Source of the DNA: Chloroflexota bacterium
GTDB lineage: Bacteria; Chloroflexota; Dormibacteria; Dormibacterales; Dormibacteraceae
NCBI GenBank assembly: GCA_005887685.1
Contig: VBHJ01000007.1
Span: 1-64,000 of the forward strand
DNA length: 64,000 bases
Direction of reading: 5' to 3'
A model generated the notes under the pieces. It ran no database searches and had not been told where the DNA came from. It was given only the letters and a program-made list of their open reading frames with translations. The translations under genes were made by a program, and so were the position numbers. Shown one piece after another: positions 8,258 to 17,238 of this stretch (position 1 is the stretch's first letter; every line of letters begins with the position of its first letter).

Positions 8258-9616
8258 CTACTTCGTGAGGGGGTGCCGCGGGACGATCTTGGTCGTGCGG
8301 CGCAGCGCCGCCGCTTCCCGGCGCAATGCTTTGGCGCGCGAAGTGACTCGAAGCCGGCTCGGGCCCCCTTCGAGATCGCGCTTGGCGACGGACGCCTTGG
8401 CGTCCCAGGGGGCTGCAAACCCGCCCTCCCGCACCTGGCGGCCGACCTTCTCATGCGCCCGGCGGAACGGTGTCCCCGACCGCACCAGCTCCTCGGCCGC
8501 GTCGGTGGCCAGCAAAAGCGGGTCCGCCGCTGCGGCGAGCAGTCTTTCGCGGTCGAACTCGAGGTGCTGGACCAGAAGCGCCGCGGCTCTCAGCGAGTCA
8601 AGCACGTTCTCGACCGCGGCGAACAGCGCCGGCTTGTCCTCCTGGAGGTCCCGGTCGTAGGCCAGTGGCAGGCCCTTGAGCACGGTGGCCAGCGCCACGA
8701 GCCCGCCCAGAGATCGGCCGGCCCGGCCGCGCAGGAGCTCGGCGATGTCGGGGTTCTTCTTCTGCGGCATCAGGCTCGATCCGGTCGCGATCTCATCCGC
8801 CAGCTTCACGAAGCCGAACTCCGAGCTCGCCCACAGCACGACGTCCTCGCCCAACCGGCTGAGGTGGATTGAAGTTGAAACACACGCGTAGGCGAGGTCC
8901 AGGGCAAAGTCGCGATCCGAAACCGCATCCATGCTGTTTTCGGTAAGCGCCGGAAGTCCGAGCTCCCGCGCCACGACCCGCCGCGCCAGCGGCAGGGTGG
9001 AGCCGGCCAGCGCCCCCGACCCGAGCGGCATCCGCCCGGCTGACTCGAACGCGATGCCGAAGCGCCGCGCGTCGCGCAGCAGAGGCTCGGCGTGGGCCAA
9101 CAGGTGATGGCCGACCGTCACCGGCTGCGCGCGCTGCAGGTGTGTGTATCCCGGCATGAGCCAGGCGGCGTGCGCAACCGCCTTGGTGGAGAGCACATCG
9201 ATCAGCTGCGCAAGGCCGGCGACGGCCTCATTCGCGGCGTCGCGGCAGTAGAGCCTCAGGTCGAGTGCCACCTGGTCGTTGCGCGACCGGCCGGCGTGCA
9301 GTGCAGCCCCGGCGGGGGTGATCTCGGTGAGCCGCCTCTCGATCGCGGTGTGGATGTCTTCGTCCGAGGGTTGAAACTTGAAATCGCCGTCGTCGAGCTC
9401 CCGCTTGATCCGTCGCAGTCCCCGCTCGATCGCGGTGAGCTGGGACCGGGAAAGGAGGCCCGCGGCCTTGAGTCCCCGCGCGTGCGCGATGCTCCCGGCG
9501 ATGTCGTACGGATAGAGCTCGTAGTCAGTTTCGAGCGAAGACGCAAAGCGCTCGAGCTCGGGCAGCAGCCCGCCAGTGAATCGCCCGCTCCAGAGCTTTC
9601 CGGTGAGCTTCGCTAT
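8258..9616 (-). CDS. argH: Argininosuccinate lyase, apparent AUA start
   Basis: Last step of arginine synthesis: argininosuccinate to arginine plus fumarate. The ORF track begins at GTG 9271, but the reading frame upstream encodes a clear ArgH N-terminus (KLTGKLWSGRFTGG, then SDEDIHTAIERRLTE and HAGRSRNDQV). There is no ATG, GTG or TTG in that stretch. The only sensible start is ATA at 9616-9614, inside a 4-base overlap with the argG stop (ATAG), with AAGAGG about 8 bases upstream. This gives 452 residues, normal for the family. The signature loop GSSLMPQKKNPD is present. Confidence 0.9.
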   Translation of the reverse strand: MAKLTGKLWSGRFTGGLLPELERFASSLETDYELYPYDIAGSIAHARGLKAAGLLSRSQLTAIERGLRRIKRELDDGDFKFQPSDEDIHTAIERRLTEITPAGAALHAGRSRNDQVALDLRLYCRDAANEAVAGLAQLIDVLSTKAVAHAAWLMPGYTHLQRAQPVTVGHHLLAHAEPLLRDARRFGIAFESAGRMPLGSGALAGSTLPLARRVVARELGLPALTENSMDAVSDRDFALDLAYACVSTSIHLSRLGEDVVLWASSEFGFVKLADEIATGSSLMPQKKNPDIAELLRGRAGRSLGGLVALATVLKGLPLAYDRDLQEDKPALFAAVENVLDSLRAAALLVQHLEFDRERLLAAAADPLLLATDAAEELVRSGTPFRRAHEKVGRQVREGGFAAPWDAKASVAKRDLEGGPSRLRVTSRAKALRREAAALRRTTKIVPRHPLTK

Positions 9617-10878
9617 CTGGTCAGCCTCTTCGCGTCGCCCAGCAGCCGGCCGAAGTCGCGCGCGTGGAGCTGGCCCTGCACGCGCGCGGAAGTACGCAAG
9701 CCCATGCCCCAGAGCTTGATGAACCCGGCTGCCGCGGACTGGTCGAACTCGTCGCCTTTGCCATACGTCGCCAGGGACAGCTGGTAGAGCTGGTCAGGCG
9801 ACTTTCTGCCCACCACCTGCGATGACCCCTTGTAGAGCTTCAACCGCACCTCACCGGTGACGTGTCGCTGCGTCTCCGCGACGAATGCATAAAGGGCATC
9901 GCGAAGCGGGCTGAACCACAGGCCGTCGTAGACCATCTGGGCCCACTGCTGCGCGACGACGTCTTTGAACCTCGCGACCTCTTTGGGCAGGGTTATGTCC
10001 TCAAGCGCCTGGTGCGCCTGGAGCAAGAGCACCGCAGCCGGGGCTTCGTAGATCTCGCGTGACTTGATGCCGATGAGCCGGTTCTCGAGGTGGTCGATCC
10101 GGCCGACGCCATTTTCCCCTCCGATCTTGTTGAGCATGGTGACGAGCTCGAGCTCGGCGACCGGCTTGCCGTCGAGAGCCACCGGGACGCCTTGTTTGAA
10201 GCCGATCTCGAGATACGTCGGTTGGTCCGGACACTGGCGCGGATCGCGCGTCCACGCGTAGACGTCTTTGGGCGGCTCCGCCCACGGGTCTTCCAGGACG
10301 CCGGCTTCGATCGACCGGCCCCACAGGTTCTCGTCGGTCGAGTAGGGCTCGCGGACGGTCGCCGGCACCTCGATGCTGTGCTGCTTGGCGTACTCGATCT
10401 CGTCGTCGCGGTTCATCCCCCACTCCCGCACCGGAGCGACGACCTGCAGCTCGGGCGCGAGCGCGGCGGTCGCGACGTCAAAACGGACCTGGTCGTTGCC
10501 CTTGCCGGTGCAGCCGTGGGCCACCGCCTGGGCGCCCTCGCGGCGCGCCACCTCGACCATCATCGCGGCGATCAGGGGCCGTCCCAGTGCGGTCGCCAGC
10601 GGATATTCCTTTTCGTACACAGCGCCCGCCTGCAAGGACGGCCACACGAAAAGCTGCAGGAACGGAAGCCGGCCGTCGGCCACGTACGCCGCCGACGCGC
10701 CGGTCTTGAGCGCGCGCGCCTGGATCGCGTCGAGGTCCTTCTTCTCGCCCAGGTCGACGGTGAACGCGATGACGTCCCAGCCTTTGTCCTTCAGCCAGCG
10801 GATCGCGACCGACGTGTCGAGGCCTCCCGAATACGCCAGAACAACTTTCTTGGCGTTGGCGAGTTTCTTGTCAGGCAT
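9613..10878 (-). CDS. argG: Argininosuccinate synthase
   Basis: Joins citrulline and aspartate using ATP. 421 residues from ATG 10878; the ORF-track start at 10884 is a TTG two codons earlier. The N-type ATP-pyrophosphatase loop AYSGGLDTSVA is near residue 15, with later motifs AHGCTGKGNDQVRF and EIGFKQGVPVAL. Overlaps the argR stop by eight bases, and its TAG stop forms the ATAG junction that starts argH. Length about 20 residues over the usual 400, at the C-terminus. Confidence 0.97.
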   Translation of the reverse strand: MPDKKLANAKKVVLAYSGGLDTSVAIRWLKDKGWDVIAFTVDLGEKKDLDAIQARALKTGASAAYVADGRLPFLQLFVWPSLQAGAVYEKEYPLATALGRPLIAAMMVEVARREGAQAVAHGCTGKGNDQVRFDVATAALAPELQVVAPVREWGMNRDDEIEYAKQHSIEVPATVREPYSTDENLWGRSIEAGVLEDPWAEPPKDVYAWTRDPRQCPDQPTYLEIGFKQGVPVALDGKPVAELELVTMLNKIGGENGVGRIDHLENRLIGIKSREIYEAPAAVLLLQAHQALEDITLPKEVARFKDVVAQQWAQMVYDGLWFSPLRDALYAFVAETQRHVTGEVRLKLYKGSSQVVGRKSPDQLYQLSLATYGKGDEFDQSAAAGFIKLWGMGLRTSARVQGQLHARDFGRLLGDAKRLTR

Positions 10879-11275
10879 TGGCAAGGAGCTCTTTCAGGGC
10901 GCGCCCGGCGCTGGGCTTGCGAAGGACGGCGATGATCGTGTCGTCGCCCGCGACCGTGCCCGCGATCCCCGGCAGCTCGGCCTCGTCGATGCGGCGCGCA
11001 ACAAGGTTCGCGGTGCCGGGCGGGGTACGAATCACCGCCATCGGTTCGATGACCTCGATCGACAGGACCAGCTCGCGGACCAGCGCCGCCGAGCTGCGGT
11101 AGCCGCTGCCCGCACGAACGAGTCCCAGCTCCTGGATGTCGCGCGAGATCGTCGCCTGCGTCGCGCGCATGCCGCGCCTCGCGAGCGCGGCCGCGATGTC
11201 CTGCTGCGTGTGCACCGAGCCGCGATTGACAAGGTCGAGAATCGCCGTGTGACGCGAAGCCTTGGTCGCGGTCAT
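10871..11275 (-). CDS. argR: Arginine repressor
   Basis: 134 residues from ATG 11275, which overlaps the argD stop as ATGA; the longer ORF in the track is out-of-gene extension. The N-terminal winged helix includes HTQQDIAAALARRG and the ATQATISRDIQELGLV recognition region. The C-terminal domain carries the arginine-binding and hexamerisation motif GTVAGDDTIIAVL. It probably binds the ARG box found upstream of argC, giving autoregulation of its own operon. Confidence 0.95.
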   Translation of the reverse strand: MTATKASRHTAILDLVNRGSVHTQQDIAAALARRGMRATQATISRDIQELGLVRAGSGYRSSAALVRELVLSIEVIEPMAVIRTPPGTANLVARRIDEAELPGIAGTVAGDDTIIAVLRKPSAGRALKELLANA

Positions 11276-12429
11276 CCGGCCGCCTTGCGCATGATCCCGT
11301 GCGCCCGATCTATTTGTTGCGCCGTGAGGATCAGTGGTGGGACCAGCCGCACAGAGTGCTCGTCGACGGCGTTGACGATGAGGCCCGCCTCCAGGCATGC
11401 CTGCTGAAACGGTTTCGCCCTGGCGCCCTCGAACTCGAAGGCCTGCATCAATCCGACGCCTCGGACCTGTTTCGCCCCCAGATCCTGAAGCGACGAATGC
11501 AGAAGCTCGCCCATCTCCGCGGCGTGGCCGACAAGGCCGTCGCGCTCGATCACGTCGAGCACCGTGGCCGCGGCGGCGCAGGCGAGCGGATTGCCCCCGA
11601 ACGTGGATCCGTGATCGCCCGGCTCGAAGACGTCCGCCCGCGGGTTGGCGAGGCACGCGCCGATCGGCAGTCCGCCGCCGAGTCCCTTGGCAAGCGTCAT
11701 CACGTCCGGTGTGATGCCCGCATGCTGGTGCGCAAACCACCGCCCAGTGCGCCCAAGGCCCGTCTGCACCTCGTCGAGGATGAGCAGCAGGTTGTGCTGG
11801 TCACACCATTGGCGCACGCGCTTCAGGTACCCCGGCTCGGCGGGAATGACGCCGATCTCGCCCATCACCGGTTCGAGCATCACCGCAACGGTTCTGGCCG
11901 AGGTCGCGGACTCGATCGCTTCGACGTCGTTGTATGCCACGTGCACGAATCCCTCGGGCAGAGGCTTGAACGGGTCGGAGTATTTGTGCTGCCCGCCGGC
12001 CGTCACGGCGGCGAGCGTCCGGCCATGGAATGAGCCGGTCGTGGTGATGATCTCGAAAGCACCGTCGCGATGACGCGTTCCCCACTTGCGCGCGAGCTTG
12101 ATCGCAGCCTCGTTCGCCTCGGCTCCGGAGTTGCAGAAGAAGACGCGCGAAGGAAACGACAGCTCGACCAGTCGTCGCGCCAGCCCCACCTGCGGCTGCG
12201 TGAAGTAGAGGTTCGACGTATGAATGAGCTGACCAGCCTGTTTGGCGACAGCTGCCACCACATCCGGGTGAGAGTGCCCGAGCAGGTTGACCGCGATGCC
12301 CGCGACCAGGTCGAGGTACTCGCGCCCCGCCTCGTCGTAGACGAGACAGCCCTGCCCACGGACGAAGGTGACGGGCAGGCGGCGACCGACCTGCATGAGG
12401 TAGCGGTCCGCGAGCTCTGGGGTCGTCAC
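11272..12429 (-). CDS. argD: Acetylornithine aminotransferase
   Basis: PLP-dependent class III aminotransferase converting N-acetylglutamate semialdehyde to N-acetylornithine. About 385 residues from GTG 12429; a TTG at 12444 that overlaps the argB stop (TTGA) is an alternative start. Visible features are GVIPAEPGYL, the ILDEVQTGLGRTG loop and the PLP lysine in TLAKGLGGGLPIGA. The ORF-track start at 12558 reads into argB. Located between argB and argR; argF is absent from this position, where it stands in many Actinobacteria. Confidence 0.94.
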   Translation of the reverse strand: MTTPELADRYLMQVGRRLPVTFVRGQGCLVYDEAGREYLDLVAGIAVNLLGHSHPDVVAAVAKQAGQLIHTSNLYFTQPQVGLARRLVELSFPSRVFFCNSGAEANEAAIKLARKWGTRHRDGAFEIITTTGSFHGRTLAAVTAGGQHKYSDPFKPLPEGFVHVAYNDVEAIESATSARTVAVMLEPVMGEIGVIPAEPGYLKRVRQWCDQHNLLLILDEVQTGLGRTGRWFAHQHAGITPDVMTLAKGLGGGLPIGACLANPRADVFEPGDHGSTFGGNPLACAAAATVLDVIERDGLVGHAAEMGELLHSSLQDLGAKQVRGVGLMQAFEFEGARAKPFQQACLEAGLIVNAVDEHSVRLVPPLILTAQQIDRAHGIMRKAAG

Positions 12430-12440
12430 TTCGACGTCTT

Positions 12441-13277
12441 TCAAGGCGTGACCATCGTCCCGATGCCAGCCTCGGTGAAGAGCTCGAGCAGAAGGGCGTG
12501 CTTCGTCCGGCCGTCCACGATGTGCGCGAGGGGCACGCCGTCGAGCGCGCGCAGACACGCCTCGAGCTTGGGGATCATGCCGCCGGTCACCTCTCCCTTC
12601 TCGATGCGGTTGCGCGCGTCTTCTTTCGAAAGGACCGCAACCACATTTCCGTCTGCGCCCTGGACTCCAGCCACGTCCGTGAGGAGGATCACCTTCGCCG
12701 CCTTCAGCGCCACGGCTATCTCCGCGGCGACCGTGTCGGCGTTGATGTTGTAGGCATGCCCGTCGTAGCCGAGGCCGATCGACGCGATCACCGGGATGTA
12801 CCCCCGCGCCAGCAAAGCCGTGATCGGCTCCTTGTTCACCTGCGTGACCTTGCCCACGAATCCCATCGCCTCGTCGAGTGGCTCGGCGATGATCGTCGGC
12901 CCGTCCTCGCCACTCATTCCGACCGCCTGCCCACCGAGGCGGTGGATGGCCGCCACCAGGTCGGGGCTGACCTTGCCGGTCAGCACCATCTTCACGACCT
13001 CCATCGTGTTCTCGTCGGTGATACGCAGCCCGTTCTTGAACTCGGACTTGAGCCCGAGCCGTTCGCTCATCGCCGTGATCTCCGGACCGCCGCCGTGGAT
13101 CAGCACCGGCTGCATGCCGACGTAGCGCAGCAGCACGACGTCAAGCAGCGTCTCGTCGCGCGCGTGCTCGATGGCGTTGCCGCCGACCTTGATCACGACG
13201 ATCTGGCCGTGGAATCGCTTGATGTAAGGCAGCGCCTCGACGAGGACCTTGGCGCGCTCTTCGACTGTCAGCGTCAT
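12441..13277 (-). CDS. argB: Acetylglutamate kinase
   Basis: Phosphorylates N-acetylglutamate, the controlled step of arginine synthesis. 278 residues. The amino-acid-kinase nucleotide loop VVIKVGGNA and the LIHGGGPEI loop are at the N-terminus, and LLTDVAGV near residue 210. The N-terminal helix before the kinase core (TVEERAKVLVEALPYIKRF) resembles that of arginine-inhibitable hexameric enzymes, so feedback inhibition by arginine is likely (inference). Its ATG overlaps the argJ stop (ATGA). Confidence 0.97.
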   Translation of the reverse strand: MTLTVEERAKVLVEALPYIKRFHGQIVVIKVGGNAIEHARDETLLDVVLLRYVGMQPVLIHGGGPEITAMSERLGLKSEFKNGLRITDENTMEVVKMVLTGKVSPDLVAAIHRLGGQAVGMSGEDGPTIIAEPLDEAMGFVGKVTQVNKEPITALLARGYIPVIASIGLGYDGHAYNINADTVAAEIAVALKAAKVILLTDVAGVQGADGNVVAVLSKEDARNRIEKGEVTGGMIPKLEACLRALDGVPLAHIVDGRTKHALLLELFTEAGIGTMVTP

Positions 13278-14485
13278 GTCGTGTAGTCGGCGTTGATTCG
13301 CACGTACTCCTCCGATAGGTCACATCCCCACGCCTCGGCGTTTCCGTCGCCGAGTCCAAGCGTGGCCACGATCTCAATTTCCGGCTGCTCGAACGCCCGC
13401 CGGACGGCCTTCAGGTCGACCTCCACGCCCGTACCGCGCTCGAACACGACGAGGCCGCCGATCGTCAGGTGCAGCCTGTCGAGTGCAAGCTCGGCGCCAC
13501 TGTAGCCGAGAGCACACACGATCCGGCCCCAGTTCGGATCGCCCCCGTGCACCGCGGTCTTGACCAGGCTCGAGGAGGCGACGGCGCGGGCCGCGGTCCT
13601 GGCTTCGCCGTCCGAAGTCGCGCCGGCCACTTTCACCGTGATCAGCCTCGTCGCCCCTTCGCCGTCCCGCGCGATCGCACGTGAAAGGTCGCGGGCGACG
13701 TGCTCCATGGCGCTCTTGAGCTGCTCGGCCTCCGCGCTTCCGGCGCGGATCGGCTCGTTGCCGGCGGCTCCGTTGGCGAGCAGCAGGAAGCTGTCGTTCG
13801 TCGAGCTGTCGCCGTCCACCGTGACCTGGTTGAAGCTGCGATCGGCGATGGACTTGACGACCTTTGACATCAGGCCCGGCTCGACCGCGGCGTCCGTCGT
13901 GATGTAGGCGAGCATCGTCGCCATGTTCGGGTGGATCATGCCCGAGCCCTTGCACATTCCCCCCACGCGGACGGTGGCGCCGCCGAGGTCGAGGTCGACC
14001 TGAGCGGTCTTGGGCACGGTGTCGGTGGTCATGATCGCGCGCGCCGCGGCGACGCCTTGCTCCGGGCTCAGGTTCCCGCACGCCTGCGCGATTCCGGACT
14101 TGATCGCATCCATCGGCAGGTAGCGGCCGATCACGCCGGTCGAGCTGACCAGGACCTGGTCCGGGTCGAGGTCGAGCCGGTCCGCCGACAGCTTGGCCAT
14201 GAGCAGCGCGTCGCGAAAGCCCTGCGCGCCGGTGCACGCATTGGCGTTGCCGGAGTTGATGGTCAGGGCCTGCACGCGGTTGCGCTGCAGGTGGAGCTGG
14301 TCGATGACCACCGACGCCGACTTGACCTTGTTCGTCGTGAACACGCCGCCGGTGTCACACGGATGGGCGGAATGGATGACGCAGAGGTCGTCTCTCTGAC
14401 CGCTCGGGATCGCCGACGCGCCCGCCGTGAAGGCCTTGATCCCGCACGCCGCCGTCCCCGCCCGAAAACCTCGGGCGTATGTCAC
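13274..14485 (-). CDS. argJ: Glutamate N-acetyltransferase / ornithine acetyltransferase
   Basis: Recycles the acetyl group from N-acetylornithine to glutamate, and may also use acetyl-CoA. 403 residues from GTG 14485, which overlaps the argC stop as GTGA; the track start at 14548 is upstream extension. The self-cleavage site is in HPNMATMLAYITTDA, where the Thr of ATML becomes the nucleophile of the beta chain. The oxyanion-hole region STGVIGRYLP and DGDSSTNDS are present. Confidence 0.96.
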   Translation of the reverse strand: MTYARGFRAGTAACGIKAFTAGASAIPSGQRDDLCVIHSAHPCDTGGVFTTNKVKSASVVIDQLHLQRNRVQALTINSGNANACTGAQGFRDALLMAKLSADRLDLDPDQVLVSSTGVIGRYLPMDAIKSGIAQACGNLSPEQGVAAARAIMTTDTVPKTAQVDLDLGGATVRVGGMCKGSGMIHPNMATMLAYITTDAAVEPGLMSKVVKSIADRSFNQVTVDGDSSTNDSFLLLANGAAGNEPIRAGSAEAEQLKSAMEHVARDLSRAIARDGEGATRLITVKVAGATSDGEARTAARAVASSSLVKTAVHGGDPNWGRIVCALGYSGAELALDRLHLTIGGLVVFERGTGVEVDLKAVRRAFEQPEIEIVATLGLGDGNAEAWGCDLSEEYVRINADYTT

Positions 14486-15495
14486 GGCCACTGCACCGGG
14501 CCCTCGAGCGCGGTCGTCCGGTCGAAGCCAAACGCGATGTTGAAGCACTCGACCCCCTGCCCCGACGCGCCCTTGACCAGGTTGTCGAGAGCGGCCGTCA
14601 CCACTGCCTTGCGGCCCTGCACCGCGACGTTGACCAGGCAGAGATTGGAGTGGGTCGCGAGCTTGGTCGCCGGCGTCTTGTCGACCACCTTCGTGAAAGG
14701 TTGCCCGGCATAGAACTCGCGGTACGCATCCTGGAGCTCGGACGGCGAGCCCTTGAGGTCGAAGTAACAGGTGGCGAGGATCCCCCGAGTCATCGGCACC
14801 AGATGCGGCACAAACGTGACCTCCGGGTGGGCGGATCGGAGTCCCCCAAGCTCTTGAAGGATTTCTGGAAGGTGGCGGTGGCCTTCAATCGCGTAGGCGC
14901 TCAACGATTCGTTCACCTCGCTGAAGTGCACGCCGATTCCCGGCGAGCGACCGGAGCCGCTGACACCGGACTTGGCGTCGATCACGATGTCGGACCCGAC
15001 GAGTCCCGCCGACACCGCCGGGGCGAGGGCGAGGATGGATGCGGTCGAGTAGCAACCGGGGACGGCGACGAGCTCGGCTCTCTTGAGCTTCGCCTCGTGC
15101 AGCTCCGGCAAACCAAGCACCGCCTTCGCCAGAAGATTCGCTGCCGGATGCGGCTGCCGGTACCACTTGGGGTACAGAGACGCGTCGCGCAAGCGGAAAT
15201 CAGCACTCATATCGATCACCCGCACCCCAGCCTCGAGCCAGCCATCAACCCTGGCCGCCCCGACGTTGTGCGGCAGGCAGCTGAAGATGACGTCGATGCC
15301 GTCGACCGAAGGTTCGGGCGAGAATTCGCCGGCCAGGTCGAGGAGTGGGAAGACCTCCGAGTAAGGCTTACCGGCGTACGAGCGCGAGGTCAGCTGGCTC
15401 AGCTCGACATCCGGATGCCGCGCCAGAAGGTGCACAGCCGTCATCCCCGCGTAGCCGTTGGCCCCAGCAACAGCAGCCCTGACCTTCGTTGCCAC
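14482..15495 (-). CDS. argC: N-acetyl-gamma-glutamyl-phosphate reductase
   Basis: NADPH-dependent reduction of acetylglutamyl phosphate. About 337 residues from GTG 15495; the track uses TTG 15513. The GTG is preferred because TATACT lies nine bases before it and the protein then starts MATKVRAAVAGANGYAG. The Rossmann loop GANGYAG and the catalytic cysteine in ELVAVPGCYSTA are clear. It is the first gene of argCJBDRGH, with overlaps or very short gaps all the way to coaX. Confidence 0.95.
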   Translation of the reverse strand: MATKVRAAVAGANGYAGMTAVHLLARHPDVELSQLTSRSYAGKPYSEVFPLLDLAGEFSPEPSVDGIDVIFSCLPHNVGAARVDGWLEAGVRVIDMSADFRLRDASLYPKWYRQPHPAANLLAKAVLGLPELHEAKLKRAELVAVPGCYSTASILALAPAVSAGLVGSDIVIDAKSGVSGSGRSPGIGVHFSEVNESLSAYAIEGHRHLPEILQELGGLRSAHPEVTFVPHLVPMTRGILATCYFDLKGSPSELQDAYREFYAGQPFTKVVDKTPATKLATHSNLCLVNVAVQGRKAVVTAALDNLVKGASGQGVECFNIAFGFDRTTALEGPVQWP

Positions 15496-15504
15496 GAACG
15501 CATG

Positions 15505-15510
15505 AGTATA
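15505..15510 (-). promoter_or_regulatory. -10 box of the arg operon
   Basis: TATACT on the minus strand, five of six matches to TATAAT, ends nine bases before the argC GTG. No ribosome-binding site lies between them, so the transcript is probably leaderless. The expected -35 position falls inside the ARG box at 15518-15534, which would let ArgR block RNA polymerase. Confidence 0.6.
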
Positions 15511-15517
15511 CAAGGCG

Positions 15518-15534
15518 CTGCATAAAAATGCATA
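15518..15534 (-). promoter_or_regulatory. ARG box operator (ArgR binding site)
   Basis: The palindrome TGCAT-AAAA-ATGCA has the size and layout of known ARG boxes (two inverted T-G-x-A-T half sites around an A/T centre). It overlaps the -35 region of the argC promoter, and argR is a gene of this operon. The site assignment is inference from consensus and position. Confidence 0.65.
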
Positions 15535-15535
15535 G

Positions 15536-15558
15536 CCCTCTCCCCTCAGGGGAGAGGG
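15536..15558 (-). terminator. Hairpin ending the his operon
   Basis: A perfect 10-bp inverted repeat, CCCTCTCCCC and GGGGAGAGGG around TCA, 27 bases beyond the hisI stop. On the minus strand it is followed after eight bases by TTTTT, so it could act as a weak intrinsic terminator separating his from arg. The T-run overlaps the ARG box. Confidence 0.5.
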
Positions 15559-15584
15559 AGGAAGGGAGAGGGGCGTGGAAGCAG

Positions 15585-15887
15585 TTAGTCCGCTTCATTG
15601 AAGAAGCACGACTCCGCTCCGGTGTGGCAGGCAGGTCCGGCGGGATTGACTCGCAGCAGCACCGTGTCTGCGTCGCAGTCGAGACGCACCTCCACGACCT
15701 CCATCGTGTTGCCTGAGGTCGCACCCTTCTCCCACAGACCGCGCTCTCGAGAGCGAAACCAGGCTCGCCCTGTCTCGCGCGTCTTCCTCCACGCCTCTTC
15801 GTCCATGTAGGCCAGCATCAGGACCTTGCCCGTCTCGGCGTTCTGCACCACCGCGGGGACGAGCCCCTTCGAGAAGTCGGGACTCAC
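15585..15887 (-). CDS. hisI: Phosphoribosyl-AMP cyclohydrolase
   Basis: Opens the purine ring of PR-AMP in histidine synthesis. 100 residues, so it is the cyclohydrolase alone without a fused HisE pyrophosphohydrolase. Zinc and metal motifs are visible: [11 protein letters not shown] and the pair of cysteines in [19 protein letters not shown] is the phosphate-binding region. Its ATG overlaps the hisF stop (ATGA). hisE is not seen in the window. Confidence 0.96.
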   Translation of the reverse strand: MSPDFSKGLVPAVVQNAETGKVLMLAYMDEEAWRKTRETGRAWFRSRERGLWEKGATSGNTMEVVEVRLDCDADTVLLRVNPAGPACHTGAESCFFNEAD

Positions 15888-16645
15888 TGCCTCACCTCCA
15901 GGCCCAGGGCCACCAGCTCTTGTTTTACATCCGGAATCGTCAGCTCGCCGAAATGAAAGATTGATGCGGCGAGCGCGGCATCCGCGCCGCCATTGGTCAA
16001 CGCCTCGTACATGTGCCGCGCCGAGCCCGCTCCGCCCGACGCGATGACCGGGAGGCGTACCGCGCCGCGCACGGCCCGGAGCAATTCGATGTCGTAGCCC
16101 TCATGGGTTCCGTCGAAGTCCATCGACGTGAGCAGGATCTCCCCCGCCCCCAGCTGCTCGCCAAGCGACGCCCACTCCACCGCATCGCGGCCGGTCGCGA
16201 GGCGTCCACCGTGGCTGAACACCTCCCACTCGGACGCCTCGGTGCGCTTCCGCGCATCGATGGCCAGCACCACGCACTGGGCGCCGAAGACCTCGGCGCA
16301 TCGAGTGATCAGGGTCGGATCGGCCAGCGCCGCGGTGTTGACGGACACCTTGTCCGCGCCGTGGGTCAGCAGCTCCGCCATGTCGTCCACGCTGCGCACC
16401 CCGCCGCCCACGGCGAGCGGGATGAACACCTGGTTTGCCGTTCGCTCCACCGCGTCGAGCAGGATCTTCCGCGCATCCGATGAGGCGGTGATGTCGAGAA
16501 ACACGATCTCGTCCGCGCCCTCGCGGTCGTAAGCGGCCGCGAGCTCGGCCGGATCGCCGGCGTCCCTCAGGTCCTGGAAGCGCACTCCCTTCACGACGCG
16601 TCCATCGGTCACGTCGAGGCAGGGGATGACGCGTTTGGCGGGCAT
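15884..16645 (-). CDS. hisF: Imidazole glycerol phosphate synthase, cyclase subunit
   Basis: TIM-barrel partner of HisH that makes imidazole glycerol phosphate and AICAR. 253 residues from ATG 16645 (TGATG with hisH); the track start at 16771 is extension. The catalytic aspartates are in [14 protein letters not shown] and [13 protein letters not shown], and the two phosphate sites end in AVGGGVRS and VIASGGAGS. Confidence 0.97.
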   Translation of the reverse strand: MPAKRVIPCLDVTDGRVVKGVRFQDLRDAGDPAELAAAYDREGADEIVFLDITASSDARKILLDAVERTANQVFIPLAVGGGVRSVDDMAELLTHGADKVSVNTAALADPTLITRCAEVFGAQCVVLAIDARKRTEASEWEVFSHGGRLATGRDAVEWASLGEQLGAGEILLTSMDFDGTHEGYDIELLRAVRGAVRLPVIASGGAGSARHMYEALTNGGADAALAASIFHFGELTIPDVKQELVALGLEVRQ

Positions 16646-17238
16646 CACGCGCACAGAGCCACGAAGTTGGCGTAGACGCGCAGGCCGTCCGCGCCGCTCT
16701 TTTCGGGGTGGAACTGCGTGCCCATCACGTTGCCTTTTGCCGCCGCGGCGGCCGCCGAGTGGTCCGTGCATCCGATTCCCTCGGGCACGGCTTCAGGGGT
16801 GAACGAGTGCACGAAGTAGAAGTAGCTTCGGTCGTCGATCCCCTCCCACAAGGGCGACGGTGCCGTTTGGGTCGTGCGGCACCAGCCGATCACCGGTAGG
16901 CGCTCGCTGCCGGCCACCTCGACCACGCGGCCGGGCAGCAATCCGAGCCCTTCGTGGCGGCCGTGCTCCGACGACTCTTCGAACAGGAGCTGGTAGCCGA
17001 GACACACGCCGAGCACCGGCCTGCCGCGGCGCGCCAGCTCGACCAGCTGTCTGCCGAGGCCGCGACGCGAGAGCCTGTCCAGCGCCGGCGCGAACGCGCC
17101 GACGCCTGGCAGGACGATGCCGGCGGCGCGCGCCAGCTCCTCGGGATCGGCCGTGAGCCTCGCCTCTGCGCCGACGTGCACCAGCGCGCGCTCCACCGAC
17201 CGGATGTTGCCCACCCCGTAATCGACGATGGCGATCAT
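16645..17238 (-). CDS. hisH: Imidazole glycerol phosphate synthase, glutaminase subunit
   Basis: Class I glutamine amidotransferase supplying ammonia to HisF. 197 residues. The nucleophile is in [11 protein letters not shown] (Cys near residue 80), and the His-Glu pair is in QFHPEKSG. The usual GWN after the oxyanion region is GWCRTTQ here, a mild divergence. It directly abuts hisF, leaving no room for hisA, which many his operons carry between them. Confidence 0.95.
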   Translation of the reverse strand: MIAIVDYGVGNIRSVERALVHVGAEARLTADPEELARAAGIVLPGVGAFAPALDRLSRRGLGRQLVELARRGRPVLGVCLGYQLLFEESSEHGRHEGLGLLPGRVVEVAGSERLPVIGWCRTTQTAPSPLWEGIDDRSYFYFVHSFTPEAVPEGIGCTDHSAAAAAAKGNVMGTQFHPEKSGADGLRVYANFVALCA

